Notes: generated from the sequence alone by a model not told the origin. Counted from the first letter of the stretch, positions 40,470 through 50,746 are shown. The stretch is DNA of 64,000 nucleotides from Leptolyngbyaceae cyanobacterium JSC-12 (GCA_000309945.1 CM001633.1:3498199-3562198), one strand, 5' to 3'. Translations and numbers: made by a program.

Positions 40470-43400
40470 TTATGCAGTAGGTTTGCGAATGATGCAAGAC
40501 GATCGCGCCTGAAAGCCCGCTTGAGCCAGTGCCCGAACAGCGGTTTGATGGTTCTGTACTCGAAATTGTGCTCCGAATCGAACAAAGTGGCGTTTTTCCT
40601 GACCGCTGACAATTGCTACCACTGGAGTTTTCGCCTGTTCTTCATTACCGCGATTTTCTAACAAAACAGTTCTTAAACGATGCTGTTGCTCAATATCATT
40701 GGCAATTGCAGCTTCTAACTCAACCATCACCATGTGAATTGCCTCGATTGGTTCTGCATCCTCCACGATGAATTGGGTTTGGTCGTCGCGTCGGTCTACT
40801 TTGCCCCACAACATCAGGCGAGTGTCAGTTTGAATATATTCATGAATGCGCTCGTAGGATTTGGGGAAGATAACAGCTTCGGTATGCCCAGTGATATCTT
40901 CAATTTGCAGGATTGCCATGCGATCGCCCTTTTTAGTGACAACGGGTTTAACCGATGCCACGATTGCAATAGCACTAACTGAAGTTCCATCGGCGTAATC
41001 TCCCAAGTCGCTTAAGTTGATAGGAGCTAGTATCCGAGCGGCTTCATGAATTGAGCGAAGAGGATGATCTGAGATGTAAAAGCCCAAAATTTCCTTTTCC
41101 ATTTGCAGTTTTTGAGGAGGAGAAAGATCTGGCACAGGCGGAGCCTTCGGGGCTGAATCGAAGGTTGCTACAGTCTCCTGGACAGAACTGCTACCCATCA
41201 GATCAAACAGATTTCCTTGCCCACTTGCCCGATCTTTCGCTCTGGATTGTGCCCATTCCAGGACAAATTCCAGGTCATGGATAGATTGGTTACGATTGGG
41301 TTCAAGCTTATCAAATGCTCCAGAATAAATTAATGCTTCTAAGGCACGGCGGTTGAGGGCGCGAGGATCAATGCGATCGCTTGCGGTACAAGCAACTCGC
41401 GCACAGAGATCAGCAAGGGATTTGAAGGGCCCTTCCTCCTCTCGCACAATCAAAATTGCCTCAATTGCCCCCATGCCAACGTTACGTACCGCTGACAATC
41501 CAAACAGGATAGTATCTCCCGTTGGCGTGAAATCAATTCCCGAACGATTGATGTCTGGTGGTTCAACTTTGATGCCCATTGCCAGACACGACGCAATGTA
41601 TTTCTGCACCTTATCCTGGTCACCACTATTAATTGTTAGCAGCGCCGCCATATATTCGACGGGATAATTGGCCTTAAGATAAGCCGTCTGATAAGTGACA
41701 TAGCCGTAAGCAAAAGAATGGGATTTATTGAAGCAATATTCAGCAAACTTAACCATCTGGTCGAAGAGATCAGCGGCGATTTTCTTTTCCACGCCTCGTT
41801 CTTTCGCACCTGCCACAAAAATTTCTTGATGCTTTTGCATCTCGGATACCTTCTTTTTGCCCATGGCGCGACGCAGCAAGTCTGCCTGGCCCAGTGAGTA
41901 ACCTGCCATATCCTGGGCAATTTTCATGATCTGTTCCTGGTAGACCATGATGCCGTAGGTTTCCTTAAGGATGGGTTGCAGGATTTCATGAGGATAGTCA
42001 ATTTTTTCGCGCCCGTGTTTACGGTTGATGAATTTAGGAATCAGTCCTGCGTCGAGTGGTCCGGGGCGATAGAGGGCTAGCACCGATGATATATCTTCTA
42101 AACCAGAGGGTTTAAGATCGCGTACAATTTGCCGCATGCCGGAGGATTCTAGCTGAAACACTCCTTCTAGTTCGCCACGAGCAAGGAGTTTGTATGTTTC
42201 TGAATCATCCAGAGGAAGACAATCAAGATCGATTGAAATATTACGAGTTTTTTCAATCAATGCCACGGCTTTTTGGATCATGGTCAGGTTTTTGAGTCCC
42301 AAAAAGTCCATTTTGAGAAGACCGAGGGATTCAATATCTTCCATGAAGTATTGGGTAAACACAGCCCCATCATCGTTACGTTGCAGCGGCACGATCTCGT
42401 CGAGGGGTTGGGCAGAAATCACGACTCCTGCCGCGTGAATGCCAACACTTTTGTTGGTACCTTCAATCCGCATTGCCATATCAATCCAGCGACGATAGGG
42501 AATGGGCGGGTCAGTGCCAGGAACGTTGAGGTTTTTGTCGTATTTCTCTTTAAATTCGGGCGAGGGGGTTTCGTCCGAAATCATGACTTTGAGCTTGGTG
42601 GGTTTACCGCGCACGACGGGAATCATTTTGGTCATCCGGTCTGATTCACCGTAGGGAACATTCAGGACTCGTGCCACATCTTTGAGGACGGCGCGGGAAG
42701 TCATGCGGTTGTAGGTGATAATTTGGGCGACGCGCTCAGTGCCATATTTTTCAGTGACGTACTGAATGACCTCATCGCGGCGATCAATGCAGAAGTCAGT
42801 GTCAATATCTGGCATGGATTTACGTTCAGGGTTGAGAAACCGCTCGAACAGTAAACCGTGATGAACCGGGTCGATGTTGGTGATGCCCATGGCATAGGCA
42901 ACGAGAGAACCCGCGGCAGAACCCCGTCCTGGACCTACGGGAATGCCACGATCGCGGGCAAATTTGATGTAGTCCCAAACAACCAGAAAGTAGGTGGCAA
43001 ACCCCATCTGTTGCATCATCTGGAGTTCGTATTCCAGGCGATCGCGATACTCTACCTCAACCTCTTCCAGCGAGTTGCAGCGTCGCCGTTGTACTAACCC
43101 TGCCCGTGCAATTTCTTCAAGATAGGTAGCTGCTGTATAGCCATCAGGCACGGGATAGTCGGGAATGCGCGGCTCCCCTAGAATGTCGTAAGTTTCAATT
43201 TTGCTGGCAACTTCCAGTGTGTTGGCGATCGCCGCCTCAATAACATCCTCTGTCAGGTGATCGCGGAACAGCCAGCGCATCTCGTCAGCAGATTTCAAAT
43301 ATTCAGTGCCCGTGTAGCGCAGGCGCTTGTCTTCCATAATCAGCTTACCCGTTTGAATACAGAGCAACGCATCATGGGCTTCTACGTCGTAGCAAGAAAT

Positions 43401-44033
43401 GTAATGAGAATCGTTGGTGCAGACAATTTTGATGTCAAGCTCTTGAGAGATTTTGACAATTTCAGGATTGACAATGCGTTCTTCGCATAAGCCGTGGTCT
43501 TGAATTTCCAGGTAGTAGTCATCTCCAAACAAATCCTTGTACCACTGAGCAACTCGCCGCGCAACTTCAGGTCTACCTTGCAAAATCGCCTGGGGAATTT
43601 CGCCACCAAGACAGGCAGAAGTCACAATCAATCCCTCGTGATACTGCTCTAACAACTCTTTATTAATGCAAGGACGGGAAAAAATGCCCTTACCTTGAAT
43701 GCCTTTGAGATTAGAAATGGTGGTGAGTTTCACTAAGTTTTTGTAACCCAATGTGTTTTTCGCTAAGACAACTTGATGGTAGCGAGGACGGCGCTCTTGC
43801 TTAGTGATGTCACCATTCATGATGTACATCTCGTTGCCAAGAATAGGCTTGATCACATCCCCTTTGCTTTTGCAGACCTTGAGCATTTCAATCGCACCAT
43901 ACATCACGCCATGATCAGTTAGAGCGATCGCAGGCATGCCTAACTCAATAGCGCGATCAATGAGTTGTGGGATCTGACTTGCCCCATCCAGCAAACTATA
44001 ATCACTGTGAATGTGCAGACCAACAAAGGACAT
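40470..44033 (-). CDS. dnaE: DNA polymerase III alpha subunit, intein-free
   Basis: The replicative polymerase catalytic subunit, 1187 residues in one chain. N-terminal PHP domain ([26 protein letters not shown]); the catalytic palm has [16 protein letters not shown]; then [19 protein letters not shown] and LRRAMGKKK. The [18 protein letters not shown] block, where split DnaE inteins interrupt many cyanobacterial genes after Tyr, is continuous here (Tyr766-Cys767). A C-terminal OB-fold region ([29 protein letters not shown]) follows. It converges with the SSB-like gene and is divergent from the bestrophin gene. Confidence 0.97.
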   Translation of the reverse strand: MSFVGLHIHSDYSLLDGASQIPQLIDRAIELGMPAIALTDHGVMYGAIEMLKVCKSKGDVIKPILGNEMYIMNGDITKQERRPRYHQVVLAKNTLGYKNLVKLTTISNLKGIQGKGIFSRPCINKELLEQYHEGLIVTSACLGGEIPQAILQGRPEVARRVAQWYKDLFGDDYYLEIQDHGLCEERIVNPEIVKISQELDIKIVCTNDSHYISCYDVEAHDALLCIQTGKLIMEDKRLRYTGTEYLKSADEMRWLFRDHLTEDVIEAAIANTLEVASKIETYDILGEPRIPDYPVPDGYTAATYLEEIARAGLVQRRRCNSLEEVEVEYRDRLEYELQMMQQMGFATYFLVVWDYIKFARDRGIPVGPGRGSAAGSLVAYAMGITNIDPVHHGLLFERFLNPERKSMPDIDTDFCIDRRDEVIQYVTEKYGTERVAQIITYNRMTSRAVLKDVARVLNVPYGESDRMTKMIPVVRGKPTKLKVMISDETPSPEFKEKYDKNLNVPGTDPPIPYRRWIDMAMRIEGTNKSVGIHAAGVVISAQPLDEIVPLQRNDDGAVFTQYFMEDIESLGLLKMDFLGLKNLTMIQKAVALIEKTRNISIDLDCLPLDDSETYKLLARGELEGVFQLESSGMRQIVRDLKPSGLEDISSVLALYRPGPLDAGLIPKFINRKHGREKIDYPHEILQPILKETYGIMVYQEQIMKIAQDMAGYSLGQADLLRRAMGKKKVSEMQKHQEIFVAGAKERGVEKKIAADLFDQMVKFAEYCFNKSHSFAYGYVTYQTAYLKANYPVEYMAALLTINSGDQDKVQKYIASCLAMGIKVEPPDINRSGIDFTPTGDTILFGLSAVRNVGMGAIEAILIVREEEGPFKSLADLCARVACTASDRIDPRALNRRALEALIYSGAFDKLEPNRNQSIHDLEFVLEWAQSRAKDRASGQGNLFDLMGSSSVQETVATFDSAPKAPPVPDLSPPQKLQMEKEILGFYISDHPLRSIHEAARILAPINLSDLGDYADGTSVSAIAIVASVKPVVTKKGDRMAILQIEDITGHTEAVIFPKSYERIHEYIQTDTRLMLWGKVDRRDDQTQFIVEDAEPIEAIHMVMVELEAAIANDIEQQHRLRTVLLENRGNEEQAKTPVVAIVSGQEKRHFVRFGAQFRVQNHQTAVRALAQAGFQARSSCIIRKPTA

Positions 44034-44274
44034 ACGCTCTCAAACCACTCAACGGCTGAGAAAAAGAGTACACCATATCTAGAGAGTTGCCTGAGAAATT
44101 CCACTAAATATGGCACAAGCCAATTAAAAATGCTTAGTACCAATGTATCAAGTTTTTCACCTCAAGAAAATCGGTTCATTTTACGCCTATAAGCCATTTA
44201 CTTAAAAATTGTTGACGCTGTGGCTCTAAGCTGGTCAAACTGTTGAAGGACAGGTAGACCCAGCTTCAAAACTT

Positions 44275-45210
44275 ATGGAACGACGACACTGGTTTAGTAT
44301 TGCCTTGCAAGTGAGAGGTTCAGTCATTCCTTCTATCCTTGGGCGTACCTTGATTTGTGGATTATTTGGAGTACTGATTTCAATCCTGTTTTACTTTAGA
44401 ACGCCAGTATCACTTCCAGTGTTAGCCAGCCTTATTCCAAATATTGTGTTGGGTTTGCTGCTGGTGTTTCGGACGAACACTGCCTACGAACGGTTTTGGG
44501 AAGGACGTAAGCTATGGGGCACAATCATCAATACAACCCGCAATTTGGCACGTCATATTTGGATTGTCGTGCCTGCTAAAGATGCAAAAGATCGGGATAG
44601 TAAAGTCGCTACTCTGCGATCGCTCGTTGCTTTTGCAGTCGCGACCAAACTCCACCTGAGACAAGAACCAATCAACGATGAACTGGAAGGGCTGCTTACA
44701 CCTGAGAAATTCCAAACCCTCAAAACCATGAACAATCCACCGCTCAAAATTGCATTTTGGATTGGGGATTATTTACAGGAGCAGTATAAGCATCAGTTAA
44801 TTGACAGCTACCAGTTGACTGCAATGCAGACACTGCTCAATAACTTAGTCGATTGCTTAGGGGGATGTGAGCGCATTCTGAAAACTCCCATGCCGCTGGC
44901 GTATTCCATTCACCTGAAGCAATTGATCCTGTTGTACTGTTTATCGCTACCGTTTCAAATAGTTGGCAGTTTACATTGGTGGACTGGTCCAACAGTCGCA
45001 TTGATTAGCTTTACATTGTTTGGAATTGAAGAAATTGGAATAGAAATCGAGAATCCGTTTGGGCGTGATCCGAACGACTTACCATTGGATGCAATCTGCG
45101 AAACAATGCTTCGCAACATTCACGACTTGATTACGCTCTCTCCATGCACAGAACGGTCTCCGTTTGCTTCCCAAGAAAATGCACAACTTGTTACCAGGCA
45201 TGTGCTCTAA
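44275..45210 (+). CDS. Bestrophin-family anion channel
   Basis: The 311-residue membrane protein has the bestrophin/UPF0187 pattern: WFSIALQVRGSVIPSILGRTL, LVFRTNTAYERFWEGRKLWGTIINTTRNLAR, and late GIEEIGIEIENPFGRDPNDLPLD. Bacterial members form pentameric ion channels; the plant thylakoid relative VCCN1 is a chloride channel tuning proton motive force. Whether this one sits in thylakoid or plasma membrane is unknown. Its stop codon at 45208-45210 abuts the stop of the opposite gene with no spacer. No strong ribosome site is seen at the ATG. Confidence 0.85.
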   Translation: MERRHWFSIALQVRGSVIPSILGRTLICGLFGVLISILFYFRTPVSLPVLASLIPNIVLGLLLVFRTNTAYERFWEGRKLWGTIINTTRNLARHIWIVVPAKDAKDRDSKVATLRSLVAFAVATKLHLRQEPINDELEGLLTPEKFQTLKTMNNPPLKIAFWIGDYLQEQYKHQLIDSYQLTAMQTLLNNLVDCLGGCERILKTPMPLAYSIHLKQLILLYCLSLPFQIVGSLHWWTGPTVALISFTLFGIEEIGIEIENPFGRDPNDLPLDAICETMLRNIHDLITLSPCTERSPFASQENAQLVTRHVL

Positions 45211-45837
45211 CTAGAGTAATGTAATGAGTGCTGGATTAGCTGGTTTTATCGCCTGGGATTGAGGGAAATGTCGATCAATTAAGTCAGGAATATCTGTGGC
45301 TTGGATACGGCTATATCGGGCTTTGCTGGGCATGACTACCAAGTTTGGACCGGCTTTGCACTCTTTCATACAACCCACACCCTTGATGGTGACTTGCCCC
45401 TCTAAACCGCGATCGCTCAAGGTTGTCTGTAATGCTTGGCACATAGCCTTCCCACCCCGTTTCATACAGTCCGACTTTTGGCAAACTAAGATTGTTGCCT
45501 GGGGTTTTGCCTTCTTGGAGTCCGGCTTCGCCACTGCCAGGTTATGCGTCGTAAACGCAGAGGTTTGTCCTGGAACAGCTTGCTTAATTAAGCAGGCTTT
45601 ATATTTAGTGATGTCTGTTTCTGGGCATGTGTATTGCTCTCCAACCACGCAGATCCAGTCCCCAGGAGTTAACACCCCTCTGACTGATGCCCTTGCCTCT
45701 TTAGAGAGCTTAATGCAAAGTTCGCCGTCAGCCGTTGCCAAATTTAGGCGCTTGATTTTATAGCCATCCTCCACTTCAAAGCCTAGAAAGCGCCCTTCCA
45801 GGCTAAAATCGGAAATTTGCTTATGTTTCTTGCCCAT
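45211..45837 (-). CDS. Thioredoxin-like [2Fe-2S] ferredoxin-domain protein
   Basis: A 208-residue protein. Residues 1-90 form an uncharacterised domain (FSLEGRFLGFEVEDGYKIKRLNL; CVVGEQYTCPETDITKYKACLI) and residues 115-190 a thioredoxin-like ferredoxin (TILVCQKSDCMKRGGKAMC, then VTIKGVGCMKECKAGPNLVV). Candidate cluster ligands are Cys119, Cys124, Cys156 and Cys160. Such two-part proteins recur in cyanobacteria; the electron partner is unknown. Its 3' end touches that of the bestrophin gene. It is 22 nt downstream of the small gene at 45860, so they may be co-transcribed. Confidence 0.82.
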   Translation of the reverse strand: MGKKHKQISDFSLEGRFLGFEVEDGYKIKRLNLATADGELCIKLSKEARASVRGVLTPGDWICVVGEQYTCPETDITKYKACLIKQAVPGQTSAFTTHNLAVAKPDSKKAKPQATILVCQKSDCMKRGGKAMCQALQTTLSDRGLEGQVTIKGVGCMKECKAGPNLVVMPSKARYSRIQATDIPDLIDRHFPQSQAIKPANPALITLL

Positions 45838-45859
45838 GACGACGTGTATTGTGTAGGAC

Positions 45860-46129
45860 TTAATGGTTAGGGGTAGAGGTACCAGGTGTTTGCCAGCATT
45901 GCTTTAACCAGTGTACGAGGTCTGAGCGTGAGGCTGTGTGCTGTTGGACTACACTTTTAAGCTGAAGAATATCGATGGGATAGTTGATCTCGACGTGCAA
46001 TTGCCCATCAGCGGCACAACTGCAAGGAATGGAGAGTTCTTGAAGACGCTGGCTAGCTTGCCAGCGATCGCAGCGATCGATCGTCGAAACCTGAATCGTT
46101 AACGTGGTCAAACCCAATGGCGGCGTCAT
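45860..46129 (-). CDS. Asr1405/Asl0597-like small protein
   Basis: An 89-residue protein, from memory matching a cyanobacterial small-protein family: IDRCDRWQASQRLQELSIPCSCAADGQLHVEINYP and LKSVVQQHTASRSDLVHWLKQCW. It carries a CxC pair and a Trp/Leu-rich C-terminal helix. No function is known. It lies upstream of and close to the ferredoxin-like gene (22 nt). Confidence 0.62.
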   Translation of the reverse strand: MTPPLGLTTLTIQVSTIDRCDRWQASQRLQELSIPCSCAADGQLHVEINYPIDILQLKSVVQQHTASRSDLVHWLKQCWQTPGTSTPNH

Positions 46130-46617
46130 TTCAAATAATGAGAAAAATTCTTATAGCAGACAACATTTTCTAAGAACATTGCTGTACGCGATCGCCGACC
46201 CGACGGCACCTCACAAAGTGGATAAGGCAAATCCACAACCTGAACAAGTTAAACGGGATATAGCACTCATATTTCCCAATTTTTATCCAACAAAACCTCA
46301 CACCTTTTAAGCAGGAAGTCTTAATCAGATAGAGCTAACGTTGACACTTGACGAGTGACAGTTGCGAAAGCAATGCAATAACCTTACTTTCACCATACAC
46401 CAAAAATGTACACTTGCACCTTATTCTCAATAAGTAGATAGTCTTGTCAGGTTTCGTGAAGCTTTTATATATTTTCAGCAGAGAATTAATTACCCCCGCT
46501 CCCAAAATGGACTCTAGACTAAACAGAGCAGGACTTTTCCGCCTGAGAATCCTCTGTTTGATGTTGTTCTTGTCTGGGTTCTAAGTCTAGAGAATTTAGT
46601 CCAATGAACTGAGTCAG
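46130..46617. other. Noncoding region with a multi-stem element at its right end
   Basis: No supported gene. AT-rich, mostly featureless from 46130 to about 46500; the structured part at 46509-46603 is listed separately. Confidence 0.4.
46509..46603 (-). other. Candidate structured RNA or complex 3' end
   Basis: Nested complementary arms: TGGA (46509-46512) with TCCA (46600-46603), CTCTAGACT (46512-46520) with AGTCTAGAG (46584-46592), and AAACAGAG (46521-46528) with CTCTGTTT (46552-46559). It starts 15 nt after the stop of the pilin-like gene, so it may end that transcript. No U-tract typical of a simple terminator follows on either side. Confidence 0.45.
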
Positions 46618-47745
46618 CTAATCAAGAATTTGGATGGAGTCAACTGGACATTGCACTGGTTCTGCGGCTGGTTGTGGTAAGACTGGGGGAAAGGTAGACG
46701 CTCGATTTGTCTTGCAGATAATTCCTACGACTGTAGTAGAACCTACTGGCTTTTGAGCAAGTAACACAGTGCCCGCATAGCTTCTTAATTCCTTTACCTT
46801 TGGAGTTGCCGTAAGCACGGATTGGGTTTGATCGCGAATCACTAAGCGATAGACATAGTGTGAACTGTGGGAAATAATTGACGCTGATCGCTCCAATTCT
46901 TCTAGCGTTGAGGCAAATCGTTGATTAGCTTCATAAAAAGCCTGTTGAGCTTTGTTCATCTGCGCTAAATATCTTTCTGCCTCAGCTTCAGTAGCATTCG
47001 CTGGCTGTAGACTAGGCTGAAGCGAGAGTTGGTTGCCGGTTTTAGCGATCGCAGGAATTCCGCTGGAGGTTTGAAGCGTAGTGCGACTATTGGCATGAGA
47101 ATTCAACACTATAGCTAATCCCCCCCCAATCAAGAACGCCCCGCCTCCAACAACGAGAACAATTCTGCCGCGGTTAGACAGGCTAAACCCTTGGATCAAA
47201 GACAGCAAACTACTGGCTTGTCGCCGTCTTTGGGCCCAAGAATTTGAATGCTTTGCAGGCTTGCGGGTAGAACAACTTTGCAATTCCTTAGGAGAGGATA
47301 CAACGGAAGTTGCCTGGATAGGCACTTGAGTCTCTAGAGCTTGAGTCTCTAAAGCAGACAAGGATAGGTTTAGTGAAGTAGATGGAGACGGAGCGATGGG
47401 CTGAGGCCGTGCAGCGATCGTTGGCTTGGCACTTTCATCTTGCAAAGCGCCTTCCCTGACGCCCCATTCCTCCACCCAAATAGGCGTTGCTTGTCCAACC
47501 TTTTGCGCGTAAAGCCTGACCTTCTCAAACGATTGCGTCCCTAATGCCTTCAATCCACTTTGTACGAAACTGGCGATCGTAGCTTTGCTCAGCAAATGTT
47601 CTGACGTAAAAAAGATATGTAGACAGTTCTCTCGCAAAGTGGCTTTCGCTGTTACCCCCTTCGGTTCCAAAACAAGATTCATCAAGGTTGCGATCGCCTG
47701 CGGATTACCACCTTTGGCAAGTTCCAGTAAATTGGACTGAGTCAT
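46618..47745 (-). CDS. Type IV pilin-like G/H protein with N-terminal repeat module
   Basis: The 375-residue protein starts MTQSNLLELAKGG (47745; a TTG at 47766 is less likely). Residues 5-95 match the module repeated four times in the DUF1574 protein (QAIATLMNLVLEPKGV, LHIFF, KVRLYAQKVGQATPIW). A membrane span lies at about 194-215 (IVLVVGGGAFLIGGGLAIVL). The C-terminal part (about 245-375; AEAERYLAQMNKAQQAFYEANQRFASTLEELE) resembles cyanobacterial pilin-like G/H proteins. It is probably extracytoplasmic. No pil genes are adjacent. Confidence 0.7.
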   Translation of the reverse strand: MTQSNLLELAKGGNPQAIATLMNLVLEPKGVTAKATLRENCLHIFFTSEHLLSKATIASFVQSGLKALGTQSFEKVRLYAQKVGQATPIWVEEWGVREGALQDESAKPTIAARPQPIAPSPSTSLNLSLSALETQALETQVPIQATSVVSSPKELQSCSTRKPAKHSNSWAQRRRQASSLLSLIQGFSLSNRGRIVLVVGGGAFLIGGGLAIVLNSHANSRTTLQTSSGIPAIAKTGNQLSLQPSLQPANATEAEAERYLAQMNKAQQAFYEANQRFASTLEELERSASIISHSSHYVYRLVIRDQTQSVLTATPKVKELRSYAGTVLLAQKPVGSTTVVGIICKTNRASTFPPVLPQPAAEPVQCPVDSIQILD

Positions 47746-48059
47746 TGTCAAACCCACCAAACACAAAAGGTTGAAGAGTATGTATCACGATACTCGCAAA
47801 CTTCAGAATGGGAACAAATTCGTTGGTGAACTCCTAGCAACCCTAAAATTTTTAGAACCACCAACATCTTGCAGCTTTACCCAACCCAAGCCCCAGTTCA
47901 ACGAATGAGAATGCTCCATAGCTAAGACTGGTTTCTTAAATCACGATTGCTTAAAGAGTAAGTAAACGCTGCAAGTAGTTTCTCCAGCACGTTTTTCGTC
48001 GCCATTTCGCTTTACAATCTTGGCAATTCCTATTCCCCTAATCCGTCCTAACCGTCCTT

Positions 48060-49649
48060 ATGAGTATTGGATACCTTGCCCTTGTACTACACGCCCACTT
48101 ACCGTTTGTACGTCATCCAGAAAGCGACTATGTTCTGGAAGAAGAGTGGCTATTTGAAGCAATTACTGAAACATATATTCCTCTGATTCAAAGCTTTGAA
48201 GGGCTAAAGCGGGATGGAGTAGACTTCAAACTCACCATGAGTTTGACACCGCCCTTGGTGTCAATGCTGCTCGATCCCCTCTTGCAAGAGCGCTACAATG
48301 ACCACCTCTCCAAACTGGAAGAATTAGCCGAAATGGAGGTAGAGCGAAATATTTATAATGGGCACCTAAAGTATCTTGCAGAACACTACGCCAAAGAATT
48401 TAACGGAGTTCGCCAAACCTGGGAAAAATACAATGGCAACTTGGTTGCAGCATTTAAGCAGTTTTTCGACAGCAACAACCTGGAAATCATTACCTGTGGC
48501 GCAACACATGGCTATTTACCCTTAATGAAGATGTATCCCCAGGCGGTATGGGCACAAATTCAGGTAGCATGCGAACACTACGAGCAGACGTTTGGCTGCC
48601 CACCAAAGGGAATCTGGTTACCAGAATGCGCTTATTACGAAGGGCTGGAGCGGATGCTGGCAGATGCAGGACTCCGCTACTTTCTCACCGATGGACACGG
48701 AATTCTCTATGGTCGTCCCCGTCCACGCTTTGGCACCTATGCTCCCATTTTTACAGCTACCGGTGTTGCCGCATTTGGACGAGACCACGAATCATCTCAA
48801 CAGGTGTGGTCGTCGGAAGTGGGATATCCTGGTGCACCAGAGTATCGAGAATTCTACCGTGACCTTGGTTGGGATGCAGAGTATGAGTACATCAAACCCT
48901 ATATCATGCCCAACGGTCAGCGCAAAAATGTTGGGATCAAATATCACAAAATTACCGGGCGGGGCTTAGGACTTGGCGACAAGCAACTGTATGATCCTTA
49001 CTGGGCACGGGAAAAATCAGCAGAACATGCAGGTAACTTCATGTTTAACCGGGTACAACAGGTTGAACATCTCTATGGCATCATGCAGCGCAAGCCAATC
49101 ATCGTGTCTCCTTACGATGCTGAGCTGTTTGGACACTGGTGGTATGAGGGACCATGGTTCCTGGATTATCTGTTCCGCAAGACATGGTTTGATCAGAGTA
49201 CGTATGAGATGACCCATCTTGCTGACTATCTCAAGGCAAATCCGACTCAACAAGTGATCAACCCAGCCCAATCGAGTTGGGGCTTCAAGGGATTCCATGA
49301 GTACTGGCTGAATGAGACCAATTCCTGGATTTACCCCCATCTGCATAAAGCAACAGAGCGCATGATTGAACTGTCAAAGCGAGAGCCAGCCGATGAGCTT
49401 GAAACTCGCGCACTCAACCAAGCAGCTCGCGAACTATTGTTAGCACAGTCTTCTGATTGGGCATTCATTATGCGCACAGGAACAATGGTGCCTTATGCAG
49501 TTCGTCGCACCAGATCACATCTGATGCGATTCCACAAACTCTATGAAGATGTGCTGCAGGGTAAAATCGATTCAGGTTGGCTGGAAAAAGTTGAAGCGAT
49601 CGACAACATTTTCCCCAATATCAATTACAAAGTGTATCGCCCTCTTTAG
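48060..49649 (+). CDS. GH57 1,4-alpha-glucan branching enzyme
   Basis: A 529-residue GH57 enzyme of the DUF1957-containing branching-enzyme group: LHAHLPFVRHPE at the N-terminus, the catalytic nucleophile Glu189 in GIWLPECAY, and SPYDAELFGHWWYEGP in the later part supplying the acid/base Asp. The C-terminal helical region (NETNSWIYPHLHKATERMIELSKRE, then QSSDWAFIMRTGTMVPYAVRRT) is typical. It would introduce alpha-1,6 branches into glycogen; some cyanobacteria carry both GH13 and GH57 branching enzymes. The stop overlaps the convergent gene by 4 nt. Other glycogen genes are absent. Confidence 0.88.
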   Translation: MSIGYLALVLHAHLPFVRHPESDYVLEEEWLFEAITETYIPLIQSFEGLKRDGVDFKLTMSLTPPLVSMLLDPLLQERYNDHLSKLEELAEMEVERNIYNGHLKYLAEHYAKEFNGVRQTWEKYNGNLVAAFKQFFDSNNLEIITCGATHGYLPLMKMYPQAVWAQIQVACEHYEQTFGCPPKGIWLPECAYYEGLERMLADAGLRYFLTDGHGILYGRPRPRFGTYAPIFTATGVAAFGRDHESSQQVWSSEVGYPGAPEYREFYRDLGWDAEYEYIKPYIMPNGQRKNVGIKYHKITGRGLGLGDKQLYDPYWAREKSAEHAGNFMFNRVQQVEHLYGIMQRKPIIVSPYDAELFGHWWYEGPWFLDYLFRKTWFDQSTYEMTHLADYLKANPTQQVINPAQSSWGFKGFHEYWLNETNSWIYPHLHKATERMIELSKREPADELETRALNQAARELLLAQSSDWAFIMRTGTMVPYAVRRTRSHLMRFHKLYEDVLQGKIDSGWLEKVEAIDNIFPNINYKVYRPL

Positions 49650-49885
49650 AGATAAAAGCCAGAGGGGCAGGAATGTGGATTAAAATCGACATCCATATCC
49701 TGCACTTTAGGAGCACCTACTAGCCAATCAGTTTGGATAGAGGCAGGTACATGAAGTGGGCAATCGCACTTGATCGGAGGTGCCCAGTTACTAAGCGGAG
49801 TTTGAAGATGAGCGGTTTCCAGCAGGCTCTCAGCTCGTTCCGACTCTTCATTCAATGCCAGGTAGATGTAAGCTAAGTCTTCCAT
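49646..49885 (-). CDS. Small hypothetical protein
   Basis: A 79-residue product from the ATG at 49885 (MEDLAYIYLALNEESERAESLL), followed by a Pro/Cys-containing tail (CDCPLHVPASIQTDW, HSCPSG). Its stop overlaps the GH57 stop on the opposite strand by 4 nt. The acidic, helical N-terminus looks coding, but no family is recognised; an upstream in-frame start (49927) is less plausible. Confidence 0.5.
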   Translation of the reverse strand: MEDLAYIYLALNEESERAESLLETAHLQTPLSNWAPPIKCDCPLHVPASIQTDWLVGAPKVQDMDVDFNPHSCPSGFYL

Positions 49886-50279
49886 GATTTGGACCGATAG
49901 GGTAATTATTATTCGAAATACGCGCAAACACTTGCTTAATCAGGACACTTTCAGGCTATTTCAACTCGCTGATTAACTACATCCAACGTGGGATAAATCC
50001 ACCCTCACTGGAGGAACCCAGTCCTTAGACGAAGGACACTTCAAAAAGTGCCTTAATTCAGGAACAAAATCGGCATGAGATACTGTATGCACGTCATCCT
50101 ACTGCTTAAACCGCATGCAGACAAGGTGAGAACAACTTCTAGAAATATTTCTTCAACGAAGTAATAGTACAGGTAGCAGAGCAATCGAGATTCCAACAAA
50201 AAATTAGAAATTGCTTGAATATCTCTGCCGTGATACTACACTTGTATTACGATAAGAGCAAAGCAAGATGGAGGACTCT
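49886..50279. other. Intergenic region upstream of RHH gene
   Basis: No gene. Holds a pair of adjacent hairpins at 50021-50050 (listed separately) and the promoter of the RHH gene. Confidence 0.4.
50021..50050 (+). other. Pair of adjacent hairpins
   Basis: GTCCTT-AGACG-AAGGAC (50021-50037) is followed directly by CACTT-CAAA-AAGTG (50037-50050), sharing one base. Either could be part of a small RNA or a terminator without a T-run. Strand is uncertain. Confidence 0.35.
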
Positions 50280-50615
50280 ATGCATACATTGACTCGCACC
50301 CCAACCACTGAAATGGAGGTCACTAGCATTCGATTAGAACGGGAATTAAAGGAAAAACTGAAAGAACTTTCCGGGAATCAAGGCTATCAAGCATTAATTC
50401 GAGACATTTTATGGAACTATGTCCAGCAGCGATCCGGTGAATATTCTCCCTCCATATCTCGCACTGACATTCGTGCCACGCTGGCTGCCACAGCTCAACA
50501 AGAAGAACAGTGCGCCCTGACAGGTAAACTAATTCGTCCTAATGAACCAATGCTTTTAGGATTGACTTTGAACGGCGTAATGATTCCTCTTAGTCTGGAT
50601 AGCTTTGAGAATTAG
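50280..50615 (+). CDS. Ribbon-helix-helix (CopG-like) DNA-binding protein
   Basis: A 111-residue protein. The start at 50280 is set by GGAGG five bases upstream; the ATG at 50268 is the weaker choice. Residues 10-45 (MEVTSIRLERELKEKLKELSGNQGYQALIRDILWNYVQQR) have the beta strand plus two helices of RHH repressors. The C-terminal half (TAQQEEQCALTGKLIRPNEPMLLGLTLNGVMIPLSLDSF) is an uncharacterised domain. No toxin gene lies next to it, so an antitoxin role is not supported. It is followed by an 860-base gap. Confidence 0.68.
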   Translation: MHTLTRTPTTEMEVTSIRLERELKEKLKELSGNQGYQALIRDILWNYVQQRSGEYSPSISRTDIRATLAATAQQEEQCALTGKLIRPNEPMLLGLTLNGVMIPLSLDSFEN

Positions 50616-50746
50616 CAGATTACGATACTAGGAATATTGAGCACACTCCTATGCTGATGAAAGACGCAATCACGAAAATGCATCTCTTTCCATCAGTGCT
50701 AGCTTTTATTGTCTCATCCCTCATCTAAGGAAAAACTCCTCCTAAT

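Noticed and set aside
46104-46310. Plus-strand open frame overlapping the start of the Asr1405-like gene
   Set aside because: It overlaps the antisense of a better-supported gene and has no family features.
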